A DNA stretch of 64,000 nucleotides. Origin: Dermacoccus abyssi. GTDB taxonomy: Bacteria > Actinomycetota > Actinomycetes > Actinomycetales > Dermatophilaceae. Where the stretch lies: NCBI RefSeq assembly GCF_034541975.1, contig NZ_JAVYJM010000002.1. One strand, given 5' to 3'. A program made the translations under genes and the position numbers. Shown here in pieces: positions 55,717-63,998 of this stretch (within the stretch, counting starts at the first letter, position 1; each line of letters opens with the position of its first letter). The notes beneath the pieces are model-generated. The model saw only the letters and a program-made list of their open reading frames with translations, searched no databases and was not told the origin of the DNA.

Positions 55717-57084
55717 GTGCCGCCGGAACTGCCGCCTGAGCTCGCCAAGAGGGTCGAGCGGCTCCATGCGCAGTTCGACCGTGGATTGGTCACGCACAGC
55801 GAACTCCAGAACGAACTCCTGGAGGCGGTCCATAATTTCGCGGGCAAGGAGTACGAGCGAACCCACCCCGAGTGGGCCAAAGACGCTCTCTTCGACCGGG
55901 CAATCTGGGAGACCGAGTTCGAAGCGAAACGGCAAGCCGAAACCGAGGCTGGTGCAGCCTACGCACTCGCCGTCGCTAGGTCGTACGAGCACGCAGACGG
56001 CTTGGTTGATTGGGTGTTCAGCTCACCCCAATGGCACCAAGCTTTGCAGCCGGTTACGGCACTGCTGTCCGAAGCCGGTGAGGTTGGACCCGACGCTGTT
56101 GCTGACAAGGCGTCGTTGGCTTGGGTGGCGGCACGCCGGGGCGTGTTGCCCACCGCTGCACGGGAGGTCGTGCGTGGCGCGGCACCGGGCAACGGTCTGT
56201 CGATGGTCGATCTCCTGGAGTCGGATCGAGAAGGAGACCCCGCCAGGGTGGCGGAGATCATTGCCGAAGCCGGCCAGCGAGGCTGCGCGTCGCCAGCGAT
56301 CCATGTGTTGCGCCTTCGACGAGCTGAGCGGCGCCGGATTGCCGCACCAGAACTCGCTGCCCTGCTCGATCCCACGCAACTGGCGGCGCGAGGAGAGCCC
56401 GGGGGTATCACCCACATCGCCGTTGAGTTGCTGGCTGACGGCGCCGACGACGAGGCGCTGCGGTGGAGTTCCGCAGTCGATGACTCCGCACTGTTCCATG
56501 CGCCCGCAGAGCGACCGGGCATCTATTCCGGATGGGAGCCATTCCACCGGTACCACTTGGATCGCCAGAGTCATGACCACAGCCCGAACTGGTGTGTGCC
56601 GCTGTGCGACTGTGGCGACGCGCGGCTCCTTGGTGCCCTGGCTGCGGTGGACTGGCTCGCGGGAGACCCCGATCGGGCCCAGGTTCGCGCCGCCGGCTGC
56701 GACCGAGGTTCAGACCCCCAAGGGTGGTCGGCTTCAGGTGTGGACTTGCTGGCCGAATGGGTCGCGAGTCGGCCGCTGGATGCAACGGACCGAACAGGTG
56801 CTCTGAGCGACATGATCGAGAACAGCGACCGTTCCCATGTCGACCTCGGCCTGCTGGGAGTGCAGATCCACGGCGAACTCGCAGAACTGTCCACGGTGGT
56901 GGACGACCATGATGCGGCAGCCCACCACCAGGCTCGGTCTGATTGGTTCACTGCACGCCCGGAGATGCGGCTGCACTTCGAGTCATTCCAGTTCCAGTCA
57001 CTCCTGCATCGCCTGCCCCTGGTCAACACCGAAGAAGCCGAGGGGTCGCCCGAGAACCCCGGACGAGGTGTCGTGCCATCGTGA
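55717..57084 (+). CDS. unknown 455-aa protein
   Basis: I do not recognise it. It begins MPPELPPELAKRVERLHAQF with a charged helical stretch to about residue 90. A long Ala/Leu-rich helical-repeat-like middle follows. Around residue 290 a Cys cluster (NWCVPLCDCGD) might bind metal. There is no signal peptide or membrane segment. The start is GTG. Its last 62 bases overlap the end of the convergent VWA gene. It is transcribed divergently from the relaxase, so it may belong either to the conjugative element or to the AAA/VWA cluster. Confidence 0.7.
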   Translation: MPPELPPELAKRVERLHAQFDRGLVTHSELQNELLEAVHNFAGKEYERTHPEWAKDALFDRAIWETEFEAKRQAETEAGAAYALAVARSYEHADGLVDWVFSSPQWHQALQPVTALLSEAGEVGPDAVADKASLAWVAARRGVLPTAAREVVRGAAPGNGLSMVDLLESDREGDPARVAEIIAEAGQRGCASPAIHVLRLRRAERRRIAAPELAALLDPTQLAARGEPGGITHIAVELLADGADDEALRWSSAVDDSALFHAPAERPGIYSGWEPFHRYHLDRQSHDHSPNWCVPLCDCGDARLLGALAAVDWLAGDPDRAQVRAAGCDRGSDPQGWSASGVDLLAEWVASRPLDATDRTGALSDMIENSDRSHVDLGLLGVQIHGELAELSTVVDDHDAAAHHQARSDWFTARPEMRLHFESFQFQSLLHRLPLVNTEEAEGSPENPGRGVVPS

Positions 57085-58633
57085 CGAGCGCAGCAGGCGA
57101 GGACAGTCGGACGGCGTGCTCGTGATGATGTGGATCGTCCGAGACGTACTGGCCAAGCAGGCCGATGGCGGTCATCACTCCGGTTGCCCTGAGTTCATCG
57201 ACCACCGCGTGAGCAGCATCTTCCTCGCTTCCCCAGTCACCGTCCGCAAGGGTGATGAGCATTCGGTTCGCTGCTCGGGAACCTGCAAGGAGCCCTCGTG
57301 CGGCCTCGAGGACCGTCAAAGGCTCGTTCTCGCCACGTGCCTCAATTGCGCGCATGGTTGCCGCATCCGCGCGATCACCAGCGGCATACACCAGCCCAGC
57401 CACGTCATCGTAGGAGTAGATGGTGGTACGCCCCCCGACGGCGTGGATCGCTCGCTTGATCGCCCACGCCGCCGCACAGACCTCCCTCATCGCCGTGTGC
57501 ATGGAGCCGGATGCGTCGAGGAGCAGGACCGCTTCGATGTCACTGGCATCGAACGATGACTCCTGCCAGCGGTCGAACGCGGAGTCTGGGTCCGCGCCGA
57601 AGGCCGCACGCTGACTGTTCAGGCGCCCGGACGACTGGTGACGGACCCAGCCCGGATCGGCATCACCCCGTAGCCGATCCAGCTCCTGCCGGAAGCGGCG
57701 GGAAGACTCGACGTACACAGGGGGGACAGAGACGGCCGTGATTGACCGGTTCGGCTCAATCCTCGGCGCGGGTCCGCTTCGCCGGGCAGTTGCTCGGTAC
57801 GCCGGTCGCCGGCGACGTCTTTGGCCACCGGACTGAGACCCAACCAACTCCACAACCGTGTGCCCCTGTTCAATGAGTTCCCGCGCACGCTGGGCATCGA
57901 CCTGCATGAGCGTCGTGGTTGCTCCTCCGAACCCGGCGCCGTGCGCTCGGGTCGGAACCGCCTCGCCGAGGTTCTGGATCAGTCTGCTGAAGTGGGAGAT
58001 GAGTTGCAGTGCTCGCTCGGCATCGTCTGACTGCTCCGGGCCAAGCACCAGTGTCCGGTACTCGTCGATGATCGCCTCGGCCTCAGACCGCTCCTCCCAA
58101 GTCCCGACGAACTCGGCGCTGAGGACTCCCCGGAGTCGTGCCGGCAGGAACTGTCGACCGTGGGCGAGCAAGTGGCTCGTGTAGACGGTGTCCGTGTTCT
58201 CGACAACGAAACTCTGGAAGGCTTGCACGAAGTACCTGGCAAGCGCCGGGTACTGCGCGGCCAGAAGGGTTTCGATCCGTTGATCCTCCAGCACGTTGAA
58301 GGCGGGACTGAGCCCCTTCCAGTCGTCCAGGTGCCCTCGGAGCCATGAGTCCTTCATCGGGGTGTACAGGACGTGCCCGAGCTCGTGAAAGTTGAGACCG
58401 GCGAGCGCGACATCAGCCTCACGGGACCCTTCGGCTTCCGCGACTGCGTCGGACTTGAAGTAGATGTCAGAGCCAATGCTCCAGGCTGGTGGTCCTTCCT
58501 TCCGCTCCAGCAGCTCGCCGAAGTAAGAGTCGAGGACTGAGGACTCCTCGACTTCGCACCTAACCGGTAGACCGGTGAAGATTCGGTTCGCCCGCTCGTA
58601 GGTAGCAACGACCCGCTCAAGGGATGTCGTCAT
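57023..58633 (-). CDS. VWA-domain protein with metallopeptidase-like HELGH motif
   Basis: A 536-aa protein. The N-terminal part has H83-E-L-G-H87 in LNFHELGHVLYTP and, 26 residues on, NVLEDQRIE, the pattern of gluzincin-like domains linked to CobT-type VWA proteins. A basic, Arg-rich linker lies near 270-290. The C-terminal VWA domain has the MIDAS motif D373-A-S-G-S377 (LLLDASGSMH) and TLADGDWGSE. Such proteins work with a MoxR ATPase, here directly upstream and overlapping (ATGA). Its target is unknown. Confidence 0.85.
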   Translation of the reverse strand: MTTSLERVVATYERANRIFTGLPVRCEVEESSVLDSYFGELLERKEGPPAWSIGSDIYFKSDAVAEAEGSREADVALAGLNFHELGHVLYTPMKDSWLRGHLDDWKGLSPAFNVLEDQRIETLLAAQYPALARYFVQAFQSFVVENTDTVYTSHLLAHGRQFLPARLRGVLSAEFVGTWEERSEAEAIIDEYRTLVLGPEQSDDAERALQLISHFSRLIQNLGEAVPTRAHGAGFGGATTTLMQVDAQRARELIEQGHTVVELVGSQSGGQRRRRRPAYRATARRSGPAPRIEPNRSITAVSVPPVYVESSRRFRQELDRLRGDADPGWVRHQSSGRLNSQRAAFGADPDSAFDRWQESSFDASDIEAVLLLDASGSMHTAMREVCAAAWAIKRAIHAVGGRTTIYSYDDVAGLVYAAGDRADAATMRAIEARGENEPLTVLEAARGLLAGSRAANRMLITLADGDWGSEEDAAHAVVDELRATGVMTAIGLLGQYVSDDPHHHEHAVRLSSPAALVTMARHLVRGSRATPRLLRC

Positions 58634-59514
58634 CGGCTCACCTCCGTGTCGTAGTCGGCTTCCAGGTTCATGAGCATTGCGGAGATGACAACGTTGACGG
58701 CCTGCCGCTCCTCCTCGGTCGGGAAATGGTTGACGAGGTTGCCGATTGCGGCGTCGAGCCCGAGACCGGCCGCGATCTGTTCGAACTCCACGAGCATCCC
58801 CGTCGAGACCGGGGCGTCAACCTCCCCGTCGTGCTGTGCGCGGCGCAGCAGCGCGGCGAGTTCCCTCAGACTGGAGCCGCGCACGAGCTGGCGCTCGATT
58901 GCGTCGTCGTACTCCCACGACATCTGGATGGCGAACCTGTTGCGAAGCGCCTTGTTCAGCGGACGCGTGCCCTCGTAGTCAGGATTGAGGTCTCCCACGA
59001 TGAGCAAGTCTCGGTGGGCGGTGATGACTTCTCCCTCGTGGTCGAGCAGGGTGATCTCTCGTCGGGAGTCCAGGAGCGAGAAGAGCACGGTGCTGATCCG
59101 CTCAGGCAGGAAGTTGATCTCATTGATCAACAGGACACCGCCGTGACGCACGAGGTCGGTGACCGGTCCGTCCTGCCAACGAAACCCGCCGATGCCATCG
59201 GGCACGAACTTGCCGAAAAGCTGCGACGGGTCGATCGCGACGTTGGATGAGACTGCGTAGAAGGGCTTGCCATTGCGGCCTGCCCAGGCAATCACAGCAC
59301 TGGTCTTACCGAGACCCGTCGGGCCCTCAATCAGAACGTTGTTGTGGTGCGCGTGGGCGTAGTCGAAGACTTGAAAGTCTGAACGGTGGCCCCCGAGCGC
59401 GGCCAGACGCGAGACATAGGTCGGCGACGGATCAGGCACCCGTGCGATACGGCCTGGGCGCAGGCTTGTGGCCAGACCGTCCAGGACCGATTCGGCTTCC
59501 ATCGTTGCGGTCAT
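58630..59514 (-). CDS. MoxR-family AAA+ ATPase
   Basis: A 294-aa AAA+ ATPase with Walker A IEGPTGLGKTSA (residues 63-73), Walker B region HGGVLLINEINFLPER (about 125-140), and sensor region DLLIVGDLNPDYEGTR. An Arg-finger-like ALRNRF follows. MoxR proteins act as chaperones for VWA partners; the partner gene starts inside the stop of this one. ATG at 59514 follows AGAGGA at good spacing; the frame runs upstream to 59628. Confidence 0.9.
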   Translation of the reverse strand: MTATMEAESVLDGLATSLRPGRIARVPDPSPTYVSRLAALGGHRSDFQVFDYAHAHHNNVLIEGPTGLGKTSAVIAWAGRNGKPFYAVSSNVAIDPSQLFGKFVPDGIGGFRWQDGPVTDLVRHGGVLLINEINFLPERISTVLFSLLDSRREITLLDHEGEVITAHRDLLIVGDLNPDYEGTRPLNKALRNRFAIQMSWEYDDAIERQLVRGSSLRELAALLRRAQHDGEVDAPVSTGMLVEFEQIAAGLGLDAAIGNLVNHFPTEEERQAVNVVISAMLMNLEADYDTEVSR

Positions 59515-59679
59515 TGGAGTTCCTCTCCGAACACGGGTCGCGTGTTCTGGGTAGACAAGAAACCGGTCTCGCGGTGACGAGGCCGGCGGAAGTTCGTGAG
59601 CGCGCTCGCCGCCCATAAGACGGGTCATCGCGCCACTCGGCGCGCTCGCTGCCAGAAGGCAGGAGTGACGTCCAGCAGA
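59515..59679. other. non-coding stretch upstream of MoxR gene
   Basis: This stretch between the MoxR start and the left end of the IS element should hold the MoxR promoter. Frames here have no ribosome sites and I see no gene. Any gene lost when the IS arrived may have begun here. Confidence 0.5.
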
Positions 59680-61062
59680 GTGGTGTACGGATCCCGGTGA
59701 GCGTGTCGCTGCGGAAGTAGGCGACGGCCATCGGGTGATCCTTCGAGTGAACCTCTCACAGCACTCTCGAATGGAGCATCACGATGACCGTCAGGTCCAG
59801 TATCGACCCTGCCCTCTTGCTTGAAGAACAGCTCGCCCAGGCTAGCCCTGATCTGCTGCGCGAGCTGCTCGGCACCTTCATCAACACCCTGCTCTCGGCT
59901 GAGGCCGACGCGGTCTGTGGCGCCGAGTACGGCACGACCAGCCCGGAGCGGGTCAACCGCCGCAACGGCTACCGCCACCGCGACTTCGACGTGCCGGCAC
60001 CATCGACGTCTCGATCCCCAAGCTGCGGACCGGCTCCTACTTCCCCGAGTGGCTGCTCGAACGACGCAAGCGCGCCGAACGCGCGCTGACATCGGTGGTG
60101 GCGACCTGCTACCTGCTCGGTGTCAGCACGCGGCGCATGGACAAGCTGGTGGCATCGCTGGGGATCACCTCGCTGTCCAAGAGCCAGGTCTCTGAGATGG
60201 CCAAGGAGCTCGACCCCCACGTCGGACAGTTCCGCACCCGATCCCTGGGCGAGTCCGGCCCGTTCACGTTCGTGGCCGCCGACGCACTCGTCCTCAAGGT
60301 CCGCGAAGGTGGCCGGGTCGTGCCCGTCCACGCGCTCGTGGCGACCGGTGTCGATGCCGACGGACACCGTCAGATCCTCGGGATCCAGGTCACCACCAGC
60401 GAAGACGGCGCCGGCTGGCTCGCGTTCTTCCGCGATCTCACTGCCCGCGGCCTGAGCGGAGTCAAGCTCGTCACCAGCGACGCTCACGCCGGCCTCGTCA
60501 GTGCGATCGCCGCGACCCTGCCCGGTGCCGCGTGGCAGCGCTGCCGTACCCACTACGCCGCGAACCTGATGTCCGCGACCCCGAAGTCGTCGTGGGGTTG
60601 GGTCAAGGCGCTGCTGCACAGCGTCTACGACCAGCCCGACACCGAGGCCGTGCACGCCCAGTTCGACCGTGTCGCCGACGCCCTGAGCGAGAAGCTGCCC
60701 GCCGTGGAAGACCACCTCGAGCAGGCACGTGCCGACATCCTCGCCTTCACCCCGTTCCCCAAGGAGGTCTGGCGTCAGATCTGGTCCAACAACCCCAACG
60801 AGCGCCTCAACCGCGAGATCCGCCGCCGCACCGACGTAGTCGGGATCTTCCCCGACCGGGAATCGATCATCAGACTCGTCGGTGCCGTCCTGGCCGAGCA
60901 ACACGACGAGTGGGCCGAAGGCCGCCGCTACCTCGGACTCGACGTCCTCGCCAAGTCACAAGCCGTCGGCACCCTCGCCGAGGAGGTGACCAACGAGCTG
61001 AGCACCATCGCCGCCATCACGGCCTGAACTACACCGACAAGGGATCACCCGTCGTACACCAC
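59680..61062 (+). mobile_element. IS256-family insertion sequence (decayed)
   Basis: The ends carry GTGGTGTACG (59680-59689) and its complement (61053-61062). Inside, both ends continue with GATCCC, the right one after a 6-base insertion (ACGGGT). A second shared word, CGGGTGATCC, occurs at about 59734 on the left and at the right end, so the exact left border is uncertain. No target duplication is seen in the flanks. It holds one transposase gene with a frameshift. Confidence 0.7.
59784..61027 (+). pseudogene. IS256-family transposase, frameshifted
   Basis: The first frame (MTVRSSIDPALLLEEQLAQA to about RNGYRHRDFDV) shifts at 59991-59996. The second frame then reads GTIDVSIPKLRTGSYFPEW and runs to the end. 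Catalytic-region motifs are visible: FVAADALVLKVREGGRVV, LVTSDAHAGLVSAI and the RTHYAANLM segment. Relatives usually read DTRAGTIDV here, so a 1- or 4-base deletion removed part of this. A single long ORF is normal in IS256, so this copy is probably inactive. Confidence 0.88.
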
Positions 61063-61063
61063 G

Positions 61064-61264
61064 TCACCGGACTTGACCCGCTGGGAGAAGGCCATTGACG
61101 TCTGCGCCCGGGCTGCCGATCAGGCCGGCGTGGACCCGGCCGTTCCAGTCGTTCGGTCGCTCATGCGACCCGACATCCGCCCCAACGGTTCGGCCGTTCC
61201 GCCTTCAATCAAAGTGTTCGCACCCGCGCTGGCGCTGGCAGGACTGCTTCCGAAAGCTCCGTAA
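61064..61264 (+). pseudogene. 3' fragment of a gene cut by the IS element
   Basis: A 66-codon open frame enters from the IS right end and ends two bases before the next gene. It reads SPDLTRWEKAIDVCARAADQ and later IKVFAPALALAGLLPKAP. No ATG or GTG with a ribosome site starts it (TTG at 61073 only). The close spacing to the VWA-like gene suggests it was the end of a coupled upstream gene, perhaps an ATPase as on the other side; that identity is a guess. Confidence 0.5.
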
Positions 61265-61266
61265 GC

Positions 61267-62541
61267 GTGGACCACCAGAAACTCGCTGCCGCCAAGTTGT
61301 GGCTCATCAGTCCGCCGCCGGCTGCAACAACCAGCCGGCGCGACGATCCACGCGACCTCCCGTATCTCTCCCATGCCTTGTACGCACTGATACCAGTCGT
61401 GGACAACGAGGTCGACCGGCTGACCTGCGACGAATGGTGGCGGATCTACATCAACGAGGAATGGTTCGACTCCGCCAGCGTCCCCGACATTGGCGCCGAA
61501 CTCGCGCACGTCACCTGGCACCTCCTCGCTGACCACGCAGAACGTGCGCGCGACCAAGATGTCGACAGGAGCACAGCCACGCTCTGGGAGAAAGCCGCAG
61601 ATATCACCGTGTCGCACACCCTTCTCCCCGACAAGCTAAAGCCCCGACGGCTACCTATCGCAAGTGAGCTGGACCTACCCGAGGCACGCTCCGCCGAAGA
61701 GTATTTCGCGCTGATCTCACGGCTGCCCCCGAGGTCCGAGGACGGCGAAGGCAACCAAGGCGAGCTGGAGCCAGCCGACGGGTGTGGCAGTGGCGCTGAC
61801 GGACTCCGACGTCGCAACGAATACGGACCCGACACTGACATCGGCGCGGTCTCGAAGCATGACGCGACCGAGATCCGCCGCAAGGTCGCCATCGAGTACG
61901 ACCGCCACGCCTCAACGCGCGGAACTGAGGCTGGTGATGCGATGCGATGGGTCAAGCGGACACTTGAACCCGAGGTGCCCTGGGAACCGCTGCTCAACAG
62001 CGCCGTTCGCCGTGCTGTCGGCTGGGCAGCCGGGCGCGGCGACTACACCTATACCCGGCCTTCCCGCCGTTCATCCTCCCTCCCCGGCGTCGTGCTGCCG
62101 GGCCAGCACCAGCCGGTCCCGCGCGTGTCGATCATCATCGACACCTCCTACAGCGTCGACGACAACCTGCTTGCGCGAGCACTCGGGGAAGTCGATGGCG
62201 CCTTGGTAGCGCTAGGAGTTCCCGGAGCCCAGATGACCATCTACTCGGTGGATGCCGCCATCCACACTGTCGAAAGGGTGCGGCGCGCCAAGGATGCCAA
62301 ACTGGTCGGCGCCGGCGGCACGGACATGCGGCTCGGATTCCGAGGCGTCGAGGAAGAACGCCCTCGCCCTGACATCGTCATCTGCTTTACGGATGGCGAC
62401 ACGCCGTGGCCGAGTAGTCCGCCTCCCGGCGCAGCGGTCATCGCGGCCATCCTCGGCCGACGTGGCTTTCCGCTTCCCTCCACGCCCAAGTGGGCCACCC
62501 GGGTAGAGTGCCTCGTTGACGACAGATGGGCGCGGCCGTAG
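61267..62541 (+). CDS. VWA-like protein with DUF2201-type N-terminal metallopeptidase-like domain
   Basis: A 424-aa protein. Residues 1-130 resemble the DUF2201 N-terminal metallopeptidase-like domain (CDEWWRIYINEEWF, ELAHVTWHLLADHAER), but the HExxH motif reads H81-V-T-W-H85, so the catalytic Glu is missing. A variable linker spans about 150-200. The C-terminal VWA-like domain has MIDAS D292-T-S-Y-S296, then GGTDMRLGF and VICFTDGDTPWP. The GTG lacks a clear ribosome site and follows the truncated upstream frame by two bases, implying former coupling. Confidence 0.8.
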   Translation: MDHQKLAAAKLWLISPPPAATTSRRDDPRDLPYLSHALYALIPVVDNEVDRLTCDEWWRIYINEEWFDSASVPDIGAELAHVTWHLLADHAERARDQDVDRSTATLWEKAADITVSHTLLPDKLKPRRLPIASELDLPEARSAEEYFALISRLPPRSEDGEGNQGELEPADGCGSGADGLRRRNEYGPDTDIGAVSKHDATEIRRKVAIEYDRHASTRGTEAGDAMRWVKRTLEPEVPWEPLLNSAVRRAVGWAAGRGDYTYTRPSRRSSSLPGVVLPGQHQPVPRVSIIIDTSYSVDDNLLARALGEVDGALVALGVPGAQMTIYSVDAAIHTVERVRRAKDAKLVGAGGTDMRLGFRGVEEERPRPDIVICFTDGDTPWPSSPPPGAAVIAAILGRRGFPLPSTPKWATRVECLVDDRWARP

Positions 62542-62571
62542 CCGCAAGTCTTCGCCTAGATCCAACCCATA

Positions 62572-63012
62572 TCAGTCGCCGGCGAGACCAATCCCCGTGA
62601 TGTGAGTGACGACCGCGCCGTTGATGAAGTCGAGAACGTCCGAGCCCTCGAAGTCAGGGTGGACCTGGCCCTGAGCGACGGCGGCGTTCTTGCTGTCCAC
62701 AGGATTACCGACGTACTCGCCGCGCGAAAGTTCATCCCGCATCGTGTCCCACTCGCGGTTGATGGCACTGTTGATCTTGTCGGCGCCGCCGTCGCCCAGA
62801 ATGCCAAGACAGACTGCGGACCCACGGTCGTTCTTCGGCGTGACGATCAGGACCGACTCGTCCGGCGTGACGCCAAAGCCTGCGCTCGTCACGAGAAGTT
62901 GCGGCACTTCAAGATCCATCAGCCCGAGGACGTAACGGAGAACCTGCCGATCTGATGCCGTCTCCGAGAACCACACCATCGAAGTGCCCGCGCAGAGGTT
63001 GCGATGGAGCAT
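62572..63012 (-). CDS. unknown 146-aa protein
   Basis: Not recognised. The sequence MVWFSETASDRQVLRYVLGL, SVLIVTPKNDRGSAVCLGIL and SDVLDFINGAVVTHITGIGL suggests a compact alpha/beta soluble protein without membrane segment. Start at ATG 63012 or ATG 62979; neither has a clear ribosome site. It is convergent with the VWA-like gene (30 bases apart) and downstream of the 67-aa gene on the same strand, so it may be its operon partner. Confidence 0.6.
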   Translation of the reverse strand: MLHRNLCAGTSMVWFSETASDRQVLRYVLGLMDLEVPQLLVTSAGFGVTPDESVLIVTPKNDRGSAVCLGILGDGGADKINSAINREWDTMRDELSRGEYVGNPVDSKNAAVAQGQVHPDFEGSDVLDFINGAVVTHITGIGLAGD

Positions 63013-63074
63013 CTGACGCGGGTGGTCATCGGCGTTGACAGGCGTAACCCGGGTCTACCAAAGTGGTCATGCCC

Positions 63075-63278
63075 CTACTCCTCGATCCACTCATAGACGA
63101 TCTGCGACACGTTGACGGTCTTACCCTGATCTGTCCCGATGGCGGCGAGCTTCGTCAGGATGAAGCTCATCTGGACCTGGGCGGACTTCAGGTCGGTCAG
63201 CGGACCCTCCGCGCCATAAAAGGCGTTGCTGATCGTGAACTCGTCTCCGGTAACGACCTTGATGTGGATTTTCGGCAT
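63075..63278 (-). CDS. unknown 67-aa protein
   Basis: A small protein, MPKIHIKVVTGDEFTISNAF, ending VNVSQIVYEWIEE. GAGGGA lies at good spacing before the ATG, so it is likely expressed. There is a beta-strand-like start and no membrane segment. It probably forms a two-gene transcript with the 146-aa gene. Function unknown. Confidence 0.65.
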   Translation of the reverse strand: MPKIHIKVVTGDEFTISNAFYGAEGPLTDLKSAQVQMSFILTKLAAIGTDQGKTVNVSQIVYEWIEE

Positions 63279-63368
63279 GCGCGTCCCTCACGATGTGGCG
63301 TCCCCGAGAACCACACTGAACGCTACCGTGCTGATCGCTGGAACGTGCGGCGGCACTACCCTGACGCT

Positions 63369-63557
63369 GTGAGGTACAAAACTGTCTGGGTGCAGCAGAG
63401 CGTCACGTTCACGATCGGCGCAGTCGTGGACTGCACGAGCGTCGACGCGGTCGTCAACGATGCGGCGGCGCATGGCTGGGCTCTGCACTCGCTCGCGCCG
63501 GGAACGAACGCACAGTCGTACCACGGAGTGTTCGTGACCTTGCAGCGAGCGGACTGA
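63369..63557 (+). CDS. small protein, DUF4177-like
   Basis: A 62-aa protein, MRYKTVWVQQSVTFTIGAVV, then a helical DAVVNDAAAHGWALHSL and a final strand. The layout (YKxV, xxxGWxLxS) resembles DUF4177 proteins. The GTG start is inferred from this; the frame is open further upstream to 63063. It is divergent from the 67-aa gene. Confidence 0.55.
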   Translation: MRYKTVWVQQSVTFTIGAVVDCTSVDAVVNDAAAHGWALHSLAPGTNAQSYHGVFVTLQRAD

Positions 63558-63563
63558 CCCGAG

Positions 63564-63998
63564 GTGGGTCGGGCGACGACGAAGACCCGAGCCAGGGAGG
63601 CTTTGGCGGCGGCGTGCTGGATTGTTCTTGCTAACGTCGCTGCTGGCGCCTTCTATGGCTTCGGCGTCCTCCAGCCGGAGCTCCACATCGAGACGCTGGA
63701 CTGGTTCGAGCCTCTCAGCTACGCCCTCGGCGCGACTGCGGCTTGCATCTTCGTCATCGGCACTTGGATCGAACACGAGTCCGCCATCCCCTTCGTCCTT
63801 GGCGCCATCGGGTCGTTCGCTGGCTTCATCGCGTACCCGAAGCTCTCCATCGGAAGCTGGCGTCAACCGCGCCCTGCCGATGCGGACGCGCTGATCCAGG
63901 GACTCGCCTACATCCCGGCCTGCGGCTTGGCGGTGTTCGTCACTTCGGCGCTTGTGATCGCCGCAGGCCGGAAGGTGACCGGCTCGGTCAAGTCGTAG
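63564..63998 (+). CDS. unknown membrane protein, 144 aa
   Basis: Three to four hydrophobic segments: AACWIVLANVAAGAFYGFGV, SYALGATAACIFVIGTWI, IPFVLGAIGSFAGFIAY and CGLAVFVTSALVIAAG. A basic N-terminus precedes them. No family is recognised. It starts 6 bases after the small DUF4177-like gene, so the two are likely co-transcribed. The start codon is GTG. Confidence 0.65.
   Translation: MGRATTKTRAREALAAACWIVLANVAAGAFYGFGVLQPELHIETLDWFEPLSYALGATAACIFVIGTWIEHESAIPFVLGAIGSFAGFIAYPKLSIGSWRQPRPADADALIQGLAYIPACGLAVFVTSALVIAAGRKVTGSVKS

Noticed and set aside
59625..60904. Long minus-strand frames across the IS element
   Set aside because: They are antisense shadows of the transposase, with low-complexity composition and no ribosome sites.
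59784..61027. Programmed frameshifting in the IS transposase
   Set aside because: IS256-family transposases are normally single ORFs, and no slippery heptamer or downstream structure is visible at 59991; decay is simpler.
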